A stretch of 64,000 nucleotides of DNA from Liolophura sinensis (GCF_032854445.1 NC_088299.1:3821001-3885000); one strand, 5' to 3'. Shown: positions 12,779 through 24,799, counted from the stretch's first letter. A program made the numbers and translations. The notes: generated from the letters alone by a model not told the origin.

Positions 12779-12915
12779 GGTCTTCCACCAACCTGCGGAT
12801 CGTCTTGGGTTTCCCCCGGGCTGTGCCCGGTTTCCACCCACCATAATGCTGGCCGCCGTCGTATAAGTGAAATATTCTTAAGTACGGCGTAAAACAGCAA
12901 TCAAATAAATAAATA
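12779..12915 (+). mobile_element. 5'-truncated SINE, later hit by an LTR element
   Basis: Only the body and tail remain: 'ccaacctgcggatcgtcttg', 'ccaccataatgctggccgcc' and 'gtgaaatattcttaagtacg', ending in (AAAT)n. The target duplication atcaaacca precedes it at 12770-12778. Its 3' partner is split: 'atcaaac' at 12915-12921 precedes the solo LTR and the 'ca' follows the LTR's own duplication. Copy B (near 20600) has neither insertion. Confidence 0.85.
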
Positions 12916-12921
12916 TCAAAC

Positions 12922-13657
12922 TGTTATGTGCACGACTGCCGTCAGCTTCTAAATTTAGCTTGCCACTGTTTACACACGCTGAGTTCAGAGCCTGCTGTCT
13001 GCCTCTACCTTAGAATGATCCAGAATACCCTCAGTTCGGTGCCTGTTTGTTTACATCAAGTGTTCAGAAATTTTCTTATTCTAGACAATTCCACCAGGCT
13101 ATATAAGACCTATGAAAGCAGGTCAAAGGAAGAGAAAGGAGAGTTATTGAGAGTTTTGGATGCTTTCGCTGTGTGTAGGCCTTTTGTGCTGAATTTTGGT
13201 GTCTTTATAGCCTCTGGCTTTGTTATATCATATCTCAACCGAGCACTTGTTCAGTTTGAACTTGTATATTTAATTTGTGCTCTTGTGTACACAGTGCTTA
13301 TTAGTACACGGACCTGTCTGTGGAATTTTGTGTATATTTCGTCATACACTCAGTTATACTGTGGATTTTCCATCTTGTGAATTTGCCTCTGAGCATTTAT
13401 GCCTGTGTGGTATATATTGTGGAATATATGCGTCCGTTTGGACTTGACACCGTTGTACATGTAAGTACTTTAATATTTGTATAGATACTAACATCCTTTC
13501 TTGTTACACCTAAGTACTTTAGTATTTGTAAAAGTCTTGTTATCTGTTCTTGTTAAACCAAATAAATTGTTATTTGGTTATTTTTTTTGTGCGGCTAAAC
13601 TGTCGTGTGTTTCGAACAAGCCATCTCTTTATAATACAGGCAGTTTGGGTCGTAACA
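12922..13657 (+). mobile_element. Solo LTR of a Ty3/gypsy-like element
   Basis: This 736 bp block starts TGTTATGTGCAC and ends GGTCGTAACA, with matched TGTTA/TAACA ends. A TATA box 'tatataag' (13100-13107) and a polyadenylation signal AATAAA (13561-13566) define the U3-R-U5 order. A strong splice-donor-like 'catgtaagta' lies at about 13456-13465. The 4 bp target duplication AAAC flanks it (12918-12921 and 13658-13661). It belongs to the same family as 855-1604 and 58835-60085. The 150-codon open frame at 12928-13380 is LTR sequence without a recognisable domain, so I do not call it a gene. It interrupts the 3' target duplication of the preceding SINE and is therefore the younger insertion. 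Confidence 0.9.
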
Positions 13658-15240
13658 AAACCAAGCAAATATATCAAACCAAGCAAAAAACAGCCAAAAT
13701 CATTTTCCAGACTATGAGTTGGGGCCTTCACAAAGAGGGTTGAGAAGATTGATTTGGAACGTACAACACTAAATTTACCAGTCGTCGATCTGTGTTTCAC
13801 ACGTTTTGCATATTCGTCCACAGTATGAATATATTTTGGTCTTCTTCGTTGTTTTTGTTTATTTTCTCTGTGTTTTTATCGGTACATACCCAATTAAATG
13901 GTATGATCATCCTATGTGAGTAAGGTTTAAGAAAGTCAAAAACTATGTATTTAGTTGTGCTCTCTAAATATACGATACTGCCTGTGAGCTCTTCTCCACA
14001 TTGCGCAAATTGAAAGCAGGTTTACTAAAACGATATTAGAATAATTCTGATAATGGGCCAAAAAGCCGCATCATTAATATGTCGTCGTGTCGTACTTTAA
14101 ATACAATAAGTTGATCAATGTATGCAATCTCATGTGTATATTCAGAATCAATTGTTAACAACAACAACAACGAATCCGTCTTCTTGTCTTGCTTTACATG
14201 GCAGCTAAAAGTGGAAGTGATTACAAATCCATTTACTTTATGTTTAAGAAATCACAAAAACTCACTGTCTCTCCGACTGGTGCCGGTTACTAGATATATT
14301 ATTTGGTTTCTGGTCATTGTACTATCGGCACATAAAATGTACATAACTCATGATTCCGCCAAGGGCGTCATTAGACCTACTGGGAAGATCTCTAATAGAT
14401 AATGAAAAATGAGTAAACACATGTATTTTTAACAAAAGCATAGATGCAGATGTCATGGACAATGACAGATCGGGTATATATGTACAAATCTATGTCGTTT
14501 TTTTCCCTCATTATCTAGGATACTAGACGCTGTGAAATCGTACTTGGTGACCGGAACCTGGCTTGGGGATACATTCCTCTCGTATAGACCGAACAAGTGT
14601 TGGCACATCTGGTGACATTCGCTAAAGACGGGTATTAATTACAACGTTTATCCGTTTTCACACATTCATAGATGCTGATTAGACAGTGCCAGGCAGGTGA
14701 CTGTCGATGATCGACGGATTATGTTCAGTACTCAAGGCAGAAGAAGAGCGCTTATTGGTACGCTCACTGACCGTGTAATGGCAACTTAGAGCAATGCTCA
14801 TCAAACATTGTTCTAACCATTCGGTATAATAGCTCTCGATAGTCTGGCACACGCAATCGAGAGAACAGCATTCTGTCCTGTACTTCACTCTGGGACAATG
14901 TTAGGAGAAAAGTTCTCTTTAACATGTTTACCGTAAATCCGATGTGTTGTACAATTTCTCAAATAACCAGTGCGATATGGTATGAGCAACGGTGTCTAAT
15001 GTTCAAATTTTAAAGATTTATTTTGAAGTTATAAGTATTTCACATCAAGACAGCCGTGAATTTGTTCGCCTTCAGTTTAAAACAGTCAACCAGTTTAGAG
15101 TTTCGACATTTGCCTTGTTTTTTCTTAACTTGTTGGCTAGCCAATAAAGTCATGGTGCATATTGAAATAGTAATTTCAACCAACGCTTTTGTGGTCAAAA
15201 GCGTTTCATTAAGATCAATATTTATTGTTTCATCTCTTGA

Positions 15241-15402
15241 TTTATTTATTTATTTGATTGGTGTTTTACGCTGTACTCAAGAATATCTCATTTATACGAC
15301 GGCGGCCAGCATTACGGTGGGAGGAAACCGGGTAGAGCCGGGCAGAACTCACGACCATCAGCATGTTGCCGTCCATGTAAGACCGGAGAGGAGGCCAGCA
15401 TG
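15241..15402 (-). mobile_element. 5'-truncated SINE
   Basis: (TTTA)n, then 'gattggtgttttacgctgta', 'cggcggccagcattacggtg' and 'gaccggagaggaggccagc' give the minus-strand tail and body of the SINE. The tRNA-like head is missing. Copy B of the duplication lacks it, so it inserted after the A/B duplication or was lost from B. Confidence 0.88.
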
Positions 15403-15480
15403 ATATTCTCTTGATGTTGTCTGTTGTACGAGTTTGACCGTAGTTGTGGACAGAATTGTCATAAACATTCCTCAAGAAAT

Positions 15481-15549
15481 GTGCGGCTAAACTGTCGTGT
15501 ATTTCGAACAAGCCATCTCTTTATAATACAGACAGTTTGTGTCGTAACA
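15481..15549 (+). mobile_element. LTR 3'-end fragment
   Basis: The 69 bp from 'gtgcggctaaactgtcgtgt' to 'gtgtcgtaaca' match the last part of the 12922-13657 LTR, including the TAACA terminus. The sequence resumes at 'ctacctagac', which in copy B is continuous as 'tagctacctagac' near 22491. CTAC is therefore the probable 4 bp target. The rest of the element has been lost on the left side. Confidence 0.8.
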
Positions 15550-16141
15550 CTACCTAGACACCTATAATTGTATTTTATTGCGCTTTTCACGGTGACGGTG
15601 GAAGAAGGTCAAATGGATCTCATGGTTAAAGCTGTTTGGAGTTACCTCTCTTTTCAGGCTACTTAGAGAGACTCAAATACATAAGCCCTGACTAACACTT
15701 TCACAAATGCACACTAATGCTAAGAAGAGGACAGGAGCTTCGGTTCAAGGCCAAAACCACTGATTTTTGCTAGTATGTGTTTGTCTCTTGTTGAGTAAGC
15801 CTAATGAAGGGTAGCCCTCTGAGGAATTCTCAGACTGGGTCATATGTCAATCTTTTGGAAAACAGCAGTGATTGCCAGACTGACATATGTGAGGCAGGGG
15901 AGAATGTCCCAAGATGCCTTCCATTTTTCCATTTCGTCCCAAGCACCAGCCAGTGTAAAATACATGAAGTTATTTCATTGCTTCCCATAGCAGACAATAT
16001 TAAGAACTGGCTGCTTTGATGATGAAATGCTTCGCTAAGAACCAAATTCCTTCTGTTTTGTCCAAAGCAAAGTAGTTATTTTGGTACAAAGCAAAATAGT
16101 TATTTTGTCCAAAGCTAAATAGTTATTTTGTTAACTTTGTA

Positions 16142-16805
16142 CATAGTCGTCTACTACGAGCTTTCGGCCACAACTGCTGCCATCACAGTTTGGTTCACTT
16201 ACCAGCTGCATATATAAGAGAAAAGATAACAATACGGTTCACATCTTGGGCAGGTGAGTAGTGTTATGTACAATATACAAAACAGGTTTTACATGCTGGA
16301 AACAATGACTATGCACGGACAAAGTGGTGTGTTCTTACACAGACCAACAACAGTGAAAAGGAATTGAACACAAAACAGTAAGGGGGAGGGGAGGGGGGAG
16401 TAATAATAAAATAAGGAGAGCGGTGTGTTCTTATAAAGACATGGAACTAGAAGATAATTAAATATCCAACAAACAAACAGTCACTGAGCTCACTTGAACA
16501 TTCACATCTGGACCGGCATGAAAACATTTTGTTGAAGAATTGCTTCATGAAAGAATCTATCACTCCGGGTGGATACATGTTTTTAGACAGCGTAATTTTA
16601 ATATTTTCAATCTCATTGGTGAGACTGGTGTAAGAACTACAAATGTTCCAAGCACGGTTTAGTAATGTATTAATTAATGTTGTAATCACACACGTGGTGT
16701 GAGTAGGTTTCCTATACACTGTTGTGTGGATTTTGTCTGGTTTCCTAGAGATGAATACAGCAAGGAATGGGAGAAAGACATTAACTCAGTTTTTAATGTA
16801 ATCCG
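16142..16805 (-). mobile_element. Inverted partial Penelope-like element
   Basis: On the minus strand, 16805 to about 16480 reads FISRKPDKIHTTVYRKPTHT, then NRAWNICSSYTSL and ENIKITLSKNMYPPGVIDSF. This is the segment following the reverse-transcriptase catalytic region in Penelope-like elements, and the plus-strand element next to it has a close homologue (18470-18710). The copy lacks the upstream RT and the GIY-YIG domain. It lies head to head with the longer plus-strand copy at 16930-19260, a partial inverted arrangement common among Penelope-like insertions. A G-rich tract (16380-16402) lies inside it. At its far end (16150-16190) a motif with 'gatggc' and 'ccgaaagctcg' on the minus strand resembles the ribozyme-like ends of these elements. 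Confidence 0.75.
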
Positions 16806-16929
16806 GGGATTTTAGCTATTTTACGCTAAGAATATGTGGTCCACGTAGCGTTTGTAAGCGTTTGGTCTGACTCCCGGGTAATTTGGACAAACTTGCTTTC
16901 AACATGTTTCATAAAGACAACTAGTCAAA

Positions 16930-19260
16930 GTAGTCTTGTGTGTATTGGTTTTAGTTAAACCTCTTCATGGTAGAATGAATTCGAAGCTAATGACGCATTA
17001 CAAAGATGTCAAACGCACAGCCAGACACTTTGAAGCTATAAACAAGCAGTTGACCATAGCCAGGCTTGATATTGAATTCTTGAAAATTTGTATCGCTTTC
17101 AACATCAATCCATACTTCGTCAAATCCGGCTGTACAAGAAAAAGGACTGACAGACAAGACGATACCAAGAATTCCAAGGAGATCTTCTTAACGAAGAACC
17201 CAATGAAAAGAAGAAAATCATGGAAGGCAACATTGATATCCTGGAATACAATTTTTTCCTGGCTCACCTAAGATTCGCAATCGAGAAAGTGAGTACCTCA
17301 ATCACCACCGATATCAAAGAAACACATCAAAGAAAACTTACTGCTCTAGGACTCTACACAAACTGACAAAGTAGTCCCAATGTGACAACCAATTTGTGAA
17401 ACCGAAAACTGACTGAAGTTGAATAGACTGTTTTAAAAATTAACCTGCGCCATGGACTTTTCCTCACTAACTGAAAGAGACAGATAAACAATCAGAATTT
17501 GAAATGCGTTTCAAAAAACTTGACTCGCCATGTTCGCGACCCAACCAAGAGAATTGCGATCAAAACAAAACTTATTTCTTTCTATGATGGATTTCGTAAT
17601 TTTTCTCGTGGTACAAACAACGAGATCAATTTTAAGTGAAGACCACCATGTAGTGTTACAAAATCTATCGAAGGATAATTCTATTATTTTTACCAAACCG
17701 GACAATGGCAATAGTGTGGGTATCTTTTACAAGGCCGATGATTTGTCCAAAATGTCTGCCCCCAATTGAAGACAACACCAAATTTTGGAAATTACCAAAA
17801 AGCAACACCGTCATGAAGGAAACTACAGGACAAACTGTCTGTATAATCTCAAATAGAATAATTAAATTTCTAAGGAAAACTGTGGCTACACTCGACCAAA
17901 ACGGTCAGTCATGTATGGTCTGCCCAAAATTCATAAAACAGCTGTAACACCTGTCCTATCCTCTCAGCCTGTGATTCATATAACTACTATTGGCCCAAGA
18001 TCTGTCTAGTTTACTCAAGGACATCAGAATCACTGACCTTGTAATTAAAGACAGTTTTCTTTTGCCGCTTAGATAAAACAGCTACCTAAATTCTAATGAT
18101 CATTTTGTCAGTTTTGATGTCACCAGCATTTTCACCAACACACCTGTGAAACGAAACTATAACCATCATTCTTGACCAAAACTAAATTTCATGAAAATAT
18201 CCGAAGACAACTCAAGCGTGTCCTGACATTTGCAGTAACAAATGTCACATTCAAATTCAACAACAAGTACTTGGTAGATGTCTCCATGGGATTCCCGCAA
18301 GTTTGTCCGAAATTCCTCAGATGCCAGACGCGTGCAAACATATTCAACATATTCTAAGCGTCTGATGTCCTGCCTTTCCTGGATTATATTAACAACTGTC
18401 ATGCTCAGCTGAACTTCATGCGAACATGAAGTTAATGGTTCTCTCCCATTCCATAATGTATTCATCTCTAGGACACCAGACAAAATACACACAACAGTGT
18501 ATAGGAAACCTACTCACACTGAACTCTACACCCTGTGGACCAGCTTTTCCCCCAACAAATACAAAATTAACCTATTTAATACAATATTAAACCGTGCTTG
18601 GAACATTTGCAGTTTATACCAGTCTCACCATGAGGTTGAAAATATTAAAACTGTGCTATTTAAAAATATGTATCCCCAAAGTGTGACAGATTCTGCAACC
18701 AAGCAATTCTTCAACAAAAAGTGTTCAACCCAACTAGCCGGTATATGACCATGAAAAACACAAAATCTTCCTAAGACTCCCTTACCCAGGACCAGCGTCT
18801 CCCAAACATACTAGACAACTCTCCTCACTACAACAATTACTTTTGTTGTGTACAATTCATTGTATTACATTAGACCCTTCCTATAGGCAAATATTTCAAA
18901 TTTAAAGACTGAGAGGACGATGTACTACGTAGCAATGTTATCTACAAGCTAAGTGTGGTGATTGTAACTCAAGGTAAATAGGACTGACGAAACGTCACAT
19001 TGGCCAAAGGTTTACCTAACATCATATATTACACAAAAAAGCAAGGGGTCAACAGTGGCTGACCTTTGTTACAGTCAAAATCACAACCCAAATTCTCTGA
19101 CATTCGAACTGATTGATTACTCGAACAAAACTCTGAAGTTTGCCTATTTAGAATCCCGTCATATTGCTAAACATAATCCAGATCTGAATGTCCAAGTGAG
19201 CTCAATGCCCTTCCGTTTGTTTGATATTTCATTGTTTCCTAGTTCCATGACTTTATAAGA
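16930..19260 (+). pseudogene. Penelope-like element: broken RT + GIY-YIG endonuclease
   Basis: Reading across frames, the pieces match the Penelope-like order. An N-terminal helical region covers 16978-17270. A pre-RT and RT start with SLSKDNSIIFTKPDNGN (about 17665-17715) comes next, then the RT motif VSFDVTSIFTNTPV (about 18105-18150) and a damaged MGxPxxP motif (about 18285). After these come ISRTPDKIHTTVYRKPTHT (about 18470-18522) and the thumb NRAWNICSLYQS...KNMYPQSVTD. A GIY-YIG-type region follows: VIYKLS (18937-18954), IGLTKRHIGQ (18978-19007) and ADLCYSQNHN onward to 19257. Many stops and shifts interrupt it, including a stop at 18975. The YxDD region appears deleted between about 18330 and 18400. 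The element would have moved by target-primed reverse transcription; this copy is dead. It separates the two parts of duplication copy A. Confidence 0.85.
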
Positions 19261-19319
19261 ACACATGATATTTTGCACATAATAACCCGTGATTAAAATT
19301 CATTAATTTAGATTTACAA

Positions 19320-20287
19320 ATTTATTCATTTGATTGTTGTGTACACACCGTATCTGATGTACAGATATGTGCTCAGTGTGATTGGAAGATAAGTCCTCAT
19401 GAACGCTAGGTCGATCTCTGGTTATCACCAGGGAAAGTTTGCTTTAAACATTTAACTAGAACATTGCGAACAATGCTGTCAAAATAGGTGAAAACCAGTA
19501 CCAATTGTCACCCCGTGTTTGAGAGATGTGCAATTTACAATATAACTGTGTGTCTTTAATCCCGTGACCGAGTTGGCAGTGGATATCGATACATATGGCA
19601 CTGACTGTATTGAATTCCTACAGAGTTTTGAAAGAGTTTTTTTTTCTTTCTAGTTGTTTAATGTGAAGTTTCTTGGCTTATTTGGTAAATATTAGTTCAA
19701 CAAACGTCATCATGTCAATCACACTGTCAACAGAAATTATTAATTGATAATGTTTATGGGAAATATTAAATCTTTGAGCGAACAACTTTTCTGGAATTGA
19801 AGATTGAATTTTATGGTTTCGTACATCCCACACTTGCTTATGCCTGAATAAAAGGTTAACTATTAAACCTATGCTAAAACGGTACAATATTCCCTCTGCA
19901 CAATGTGGGTCTTTCTCTAAACGATGTATAGGGTTAGAAAGTGCACGACACTGAACTGCTTTATAGGTTGAACTTTCAGTCTTGGTTGAACAAAACAGCA
20001 TTGTCGACCCAGTGTGATTTATGTTGTGCTCAGTTGTCTAACAAGTAAGCAACGGCAGGTGTGTTCTTGGGATGTTACTACTTTTATCCCGCGATTAATA
20101 TCCGGTTTTACCCCCAAGTCACATTTGCAAAATGAGTAATTGTGCAACACTTCAGGATACACAGTTACATTAATCAACTCTAAAGGCATGTGGATTTAAC
20201 GGGATTTACCAGAAGTTCAACGTTATGTATGGCTTCCACATTAAAGCCTGCAACTGAATACTGTATTTTGATCACTGTATTTATACT
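19320..20287. repeat. Duplication copy A, distal part
   Basis: This is the continuation of copy A beyond the Penelope-like insertion. It aligns with 29205-29660: 'tcgatctctggttatcacca' versus 'tcgatctctggttgtcacca', 'aaacatttaactagaacatt' in both, and 'tgaaagag...ttcttt...agttgtt' near 19630 and 29590. A 107-codon minus-strand frame at 19678-20001 has no counterpart I can see in copy B, and I do not call it a gene. From about 19690 to 20287 I see no other recognisable feature. Confidence 0.7.
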
Positions 20288-22927
20288 GTGAATGATTTAT
20301 GTGCTTAGATTGTCTCACGTGTTAGACAAATGAGACTAAGACGTTGAAGTGAACTAGGTTTTAAACTTAAATGTATGGCGTCCATGTATATAACTTTATT
20401 CAGTCCGGCTATATTGACGGTGGGGTTGGGCTTTTCCACTTGAACACTGGGTAAAAAGGAACAAATGCACACACGTCATAAGCGGTATTCTTATGCACTA
20501 AAATTCTGAATTGTAAATTTAAAGTAATTTAAAAGCAGTCCGAATAATTGTACGTTGAGTTAATTGAAAATGTTCTGCACGTATTTGTTTCATAGCCAAA
20601 CAAGCAAGGAAAATCCAAAATCATTGTGAAGAATGTGGATTGGAACGTACAACACACTAAATTTTGCAGTCATATTTCTGTGTTTCACACCTTTTGCATA
20701 TTCGTCCAAGGTGTGAATATATTTTGGCCTTTTGTTGTTTTGTTTTTCTATGTTTTACTGATACATATCCAATTAAATGAAAAGATCAACATATGTCAGT
20801 AAGGTTTTAGAAGTCAAAATCTATAAATTTTGTTCTGCTGTCCACGTATACGATACTGCCTGTGAGCTCTTCTTCACATTGTGCAAATTGAAAGGAGGTT
20901 AACAAGAATGATGTTAAAGTATTTCTGAGAATGGACTTAAAAAGGGGCATCATTAATATATCCTCACGAGGGAATTTCAATTCGTGAGGAAGAAGATAAG
21001 TTGACCATTGTGCCCAATCTTATGTTAAGAATAAACACCATTTCAAACAACAACAATGACTTGTCCTATATTTATGGTCGTGGCAGCTAGTTCAAGTGAC
21101 TACAAATCCATTTACTTTATTTTTAAGAAATTTCAAAAGCTCATTGTTTTCCAACTGGTACCGGTTACTAGATATGTTATTTGTTTGGTTTCTGGTCAAT
21201 GAACTATCGGTACATAAAATATACAATACTCGTTACTCTACCAAGACTGTCATTCAACCTACTGGGAAAATCTCCGATAAATAATGAAATATGAGTAAGC
21301 ACGTATATTTTTAACGACAGGTAATGACACGTCAGGTATGTACAAATCTATGTCGTTTGTTTTCCTCTTCCCGGATGCTAGGCGCTGTGACATCCTACTT
21401 GGTGACTAACCGGAACCCGGTTTGAGGATACATTCCTCTCGTATAGACCGAACAAGTGTTGGCACATCTGGTGACATTCACTAAATACCTTAAGACGGGT
21501 ATTAATTACAACGTTTATCCGTTTTCACACATTCATAGATGCTGATTAGACAGTACCAGACAGGTGATTGTCGATGATCGTTGTATTAAGGGCTGTATCG
21601 ACGGCAGAACAATTCCACATGTAAGAACGCTCACTGACCATGTAATGGAGACTCAGAGCAACACTCATCAAACATTGTTCTAACCATTCGGTATAATTGC
21701 TCAATCGGACATATACAATCGAGAGCACAGCATTCTTTCCCATAATTTAATCTGGGACAACGTGAGAGGAATAGTTCTCGTTAACATGTGTACCGCAGTT
21801 CCAATGTGTTTCACGTTTTTTTTCAAATAGCCACAACGATAAGGTATATATATCTCCGACTAATGTTTAAATTTTAATGATTTTTACCTTGATATATCCG
21901 TATGAAACTATATGCATTTCATATCATAACAGGATATCAGTAGGTATACCAATAATACAACGCCTATTTAAGCACAGACGAATATATTTCTTTATATTCA
22001 AATAATTTCATGCAAATTTAAAATCGCACCGTTTGGAATTTAATATTTTCTTAGGAGCGCCACAGCTGGCAAACTGGAACATTGCAATCATGTAGACTTT
22101 TAGTATACCGTGAGCCGAAGTATTTCATTTCCGAAACTATTATATATTGTGCAATCACCAACATTTAGGTAGTTTTCCAGTTTTTATCTATTTGTGCACT
22201 TTGGCTGTTTAAAAGGCCTCTGTTTAACTACATGTATTTGTTGTAAAGTTTGATGCCTTGATTCTCAATTCGACAGACTGCGTGATTTTCTGAAATATTG
22301 CCAATTTGGTGTTAAACACTAATTCACCCCTTCAACCCACATGGCTTGCGAGTTTGTAGCAAAAGTTATGAATGGTATTTTTTGTCAGTATAGAGACAAA
22401 ACACACCAGCCCATTACCCAATTTCCCTACAGCGGCAAACGTAATGAAGATATACATGCAAACACGTAGCTCACCGACGGACAACTGTAGCTACCTAGAC
22501 AAGTATAATCGTAATTTATTGCGCTTTTCACAGTGACGGTGGGAGAAGGTCAAATGGATCTCATGGGTGAAGCTGTACGGACTTACCTCTCATTTCAGGC
22601 TACTTAGAGAGACTCAAATACATAAACCCTGACTAACACTTTCACAAATGCACACTAATGTTAAGAAGAGGACAAGAGCCTTGGCCCAAGGCCAAAATCA
22701 TTGATTTTGCTAGTATGTGTTTGTCTCTTGTTGAGTAAGCCTAATGAAGGGTAGCCCTCTGAGGAATTCTCAGACTGGGTCATATGTCAATCTTTTGGAA
22801 AACAACAGTGATTGCCAGACTGACATATGTGAGGCAGGGGAGAATGTCCCAAGATGCTTTCCATTTTGTCCAAGCACCAATTGGTGTAAAATAAACGAAG
22901 TTATTTCATTGTTTCCGAGGACAGAGA
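20288..22927. repeat. Duplication copy B, proximal part
   Basis: Partner of 12508-16000 (see copy A for the shared blocks). It lacks the SINE, solo LTR, second SINE and LTR fragment present in A, so it shows the pre-insertion sequence at each of those sites. It breaks at 22927, exactly where the LINE begins, and continues at 28183. The target duplication of that LINE, gacagaga, is at 22920-22927. No conserved coding frame was recognised. Confidence 0.8.
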
Positions 22928-24400
22928 CCCCGTGGGATCTCCAGAGTCTCCCTCTAGACAAGCTTGTCGTAGAATACGACTAACCTAGAGCTCTCCCGCG
23001 TGGGCGCGGTGAATATATTAGGATCACATCTGCTCGGTTGAGTGAGAGGTAACTTGGGAGAGACCTGTTTGCCATGGGTTGCGACCCGTAATTTCCGAGG
23101 ATGGGATTCTGGTGGCTGAGAGCGTGCTGGTCGTGCGAGATCCTCTTTGCCCTGTCTTGGAGAGACGAAAAGGTAGGATGGGCCTGGTCTGATCAATCTG
23201 CTTAGTCATATCTTGCCCCTGCGTGGTTCCAACATTTCTCCATAACTTTAAAGAATAAGTCTTCAAAGAATAAATGTTATTTCTCAAATTTCTTTTCCGT
23301 GATTACGTTGGAGGCCGTGGCTCATGGGTCAGTCAAGTTGCCATGGTATCTGATGTGCTACCTTCTTCATTGGGTGGGAAACGGAGTAACTGGTGGTGGG
23401 GAATTGGGTGTGCATATTAAGGCCATCTATCTGAGTATACCTCATGTGTATGCTTTGGTGTGTTTCCTGCTGGCTATCCCCTGGCTCACCCTTGTGTGGG
23501 AAACACGTCGGGTGAACTTTTATTATCTATATACCATGTCTTCTTGAAATCTTTCCTCCAATGCCTCTATTGTAACTAACAGGTCTTCCTCTCAGCCGAT
23601 TTCAAGTGCTGACAAAAACAGGAAGATTTAGTCGCACTCGATTGATATTGGACAGGATATTTGGCAGGTTTTCATTGTTCTCTCACCAAAAAGTGAACAA
23701 AAGCCGTCCTCGAAAATTCATCCATTTGTATTAAAACAGGCTTTGTGGGCGCAGCCGGTACACTAAAAACGTTAATATAATACGATCCTGAGACATTCTC
23801 ATTGAATGCTTCAGGAAACAGCAATCAAAAAATTGATTAGCTTTAAACAAAATTACCGCTATTCCCTTTTTAATATCCCCTAGACAATTTCCTAAACAGC
23901 TGTCAGGGAATAATACGTGACAGGGATCAGGATATCATTGACTTATCAGAAGAAGACATTTGCTCAGAATTGAAATCACAGGTTGTTACCTGAGTAAACG
24001 CTTCAGTATGAAGAAATCTGGTTACGTCCTTAAACTAAATACATATCTTTTTCTCTTCAACACTAAATCTTTCCCGTCGTATATTTACATTGGCCCCTAT
24101 AAAATCATGATGGTTTCGACAGTAGCAGCGCAGTTAAGTGCTGCAACCTCGGTGGTGATCAGATTACTTCCTCTAGGAACTCCGCTTTTCGATAAAGAAA
24201 AACAAATAATCAGTATAAAAGTCAAAAACAATATATATCAGGAAGACCGCAAAAAATTAGCCTCACCCTATAGTGCTTCTCCGCAGGCTTTTGCAAATGT
24301 GGTCAAGCGAGTAGCATCTGTTGCTGCTTCATTGGCTTGACCCATTGGAAACGACAAACCTAGTTCTACTTCTGTGAAACTTTCAGCTCAACCTGTGCTT

Positions 24401-24600
24401 NNNNNNNNNNNNNNNNNNNNNNNNNNNNNNNNNNNNNNNNNNNNNNNNNNNNNNNNNNNNNNNNNNNNNNNNNNNNNNNNNNNNNNNNNNNNNNNNNNNN
24501 NNNNNNNNNNNNNNNNNNNNNNNNNNNNNNNNNNNNNNNNNNNNNNNNNNNNNNNNNNNNNNNNNNNNNNNNNNNNNNNNNNNNNNNNNNNNNNNNNNNN
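24401..24600. other. Assembly gap of exactly 200 N
   Basis: The 14 bases before the gap (24387-24400, ctcaacctgtgctt) are repeated exactly just after it (24601-24614). If the two are overlapped, the ORF1 frame runs through from SVKLSAQPVL into NSCSSQGYIN. The gap is therefore probably a scaffolding placeholder between contigs that actually overlap. Confidence 0.9.
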
Positions 24601-24745
24601 CTCAACCTGTGCTTAATTCTTGCTCAAGCCAGGGCTACATCAATACAAACAATAAAACCAGTAAATGGTACCGAAAAAGACTCATAATCATGAACCCAAT
24701 TCCTCTAAAAATAGTAATGCCAAAAATAGTCCAAAAATAACCTCA

Positions 24746-24746
24746 A

Positions 24747-24797
<51 letters not shown>
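24746..24797. repeat. (AAT)n microsatellite
   Basis: About 17 AAT repeats lie inside the ORF1 region of the LINE. In one frame they would read as a poly-Asn run; they probably expanded after insertion. Confidence 0.95.

Positions 24798-24799
<2 letters not shown>

Larger units (their letters stand above)
12508..16110. repeat. Duplication copy A, proximal part
   Basis: This stretch aligns in order with copy B (20288-22927, continuing at 28183). Shared blocks include 'gtcagacaaatgagat' (12542; B near 20326), 'tggaacgtacaacac' (13756; B near 20640), 'gtgttggcacatctggtgac' (14597; B near 21457) and 'gattgccagactgacatatg' (15869; B near 22809). The A-to-B offset is about 7.78 kb before and about 6.88 kb after the SINE+LTR insertion in A, a difference that matches the size of that insertion. 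No protein-coding frame is convincingly conserved; the short frame shared at 15804 and 22744 diverges in its second half. The pair may be a duplicated non-coding segment or decayed gene copies. Confidence 0.8.

Noticed and set aside
12928-13380. 150-codon open frame
   Set aside because: It lies wholly inside a solo LTR; the corresponding frames in the other LTR copies (1059-1598 minus strand, 58694-59155) are broken or differently ended, and no domain is recognisable.
16380-16402. G-quadruplex candidate
   Set aside because: Only three separated G runs of at least three bases; a fourth is lacking.
18983-18994. 'gactgacgaaacgtc', resembling a hammerhead 3' core
   Set aside because: It falls in the GIY-YIG coding stretch (IGLTKRHIGQ) and lacks the CUGAUGA partner nearby.
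24366-24616. Open frames across the N gap
   Set aside because: They are artefacts of unknown bases, except that the left edge belongs to LINE ORF1.
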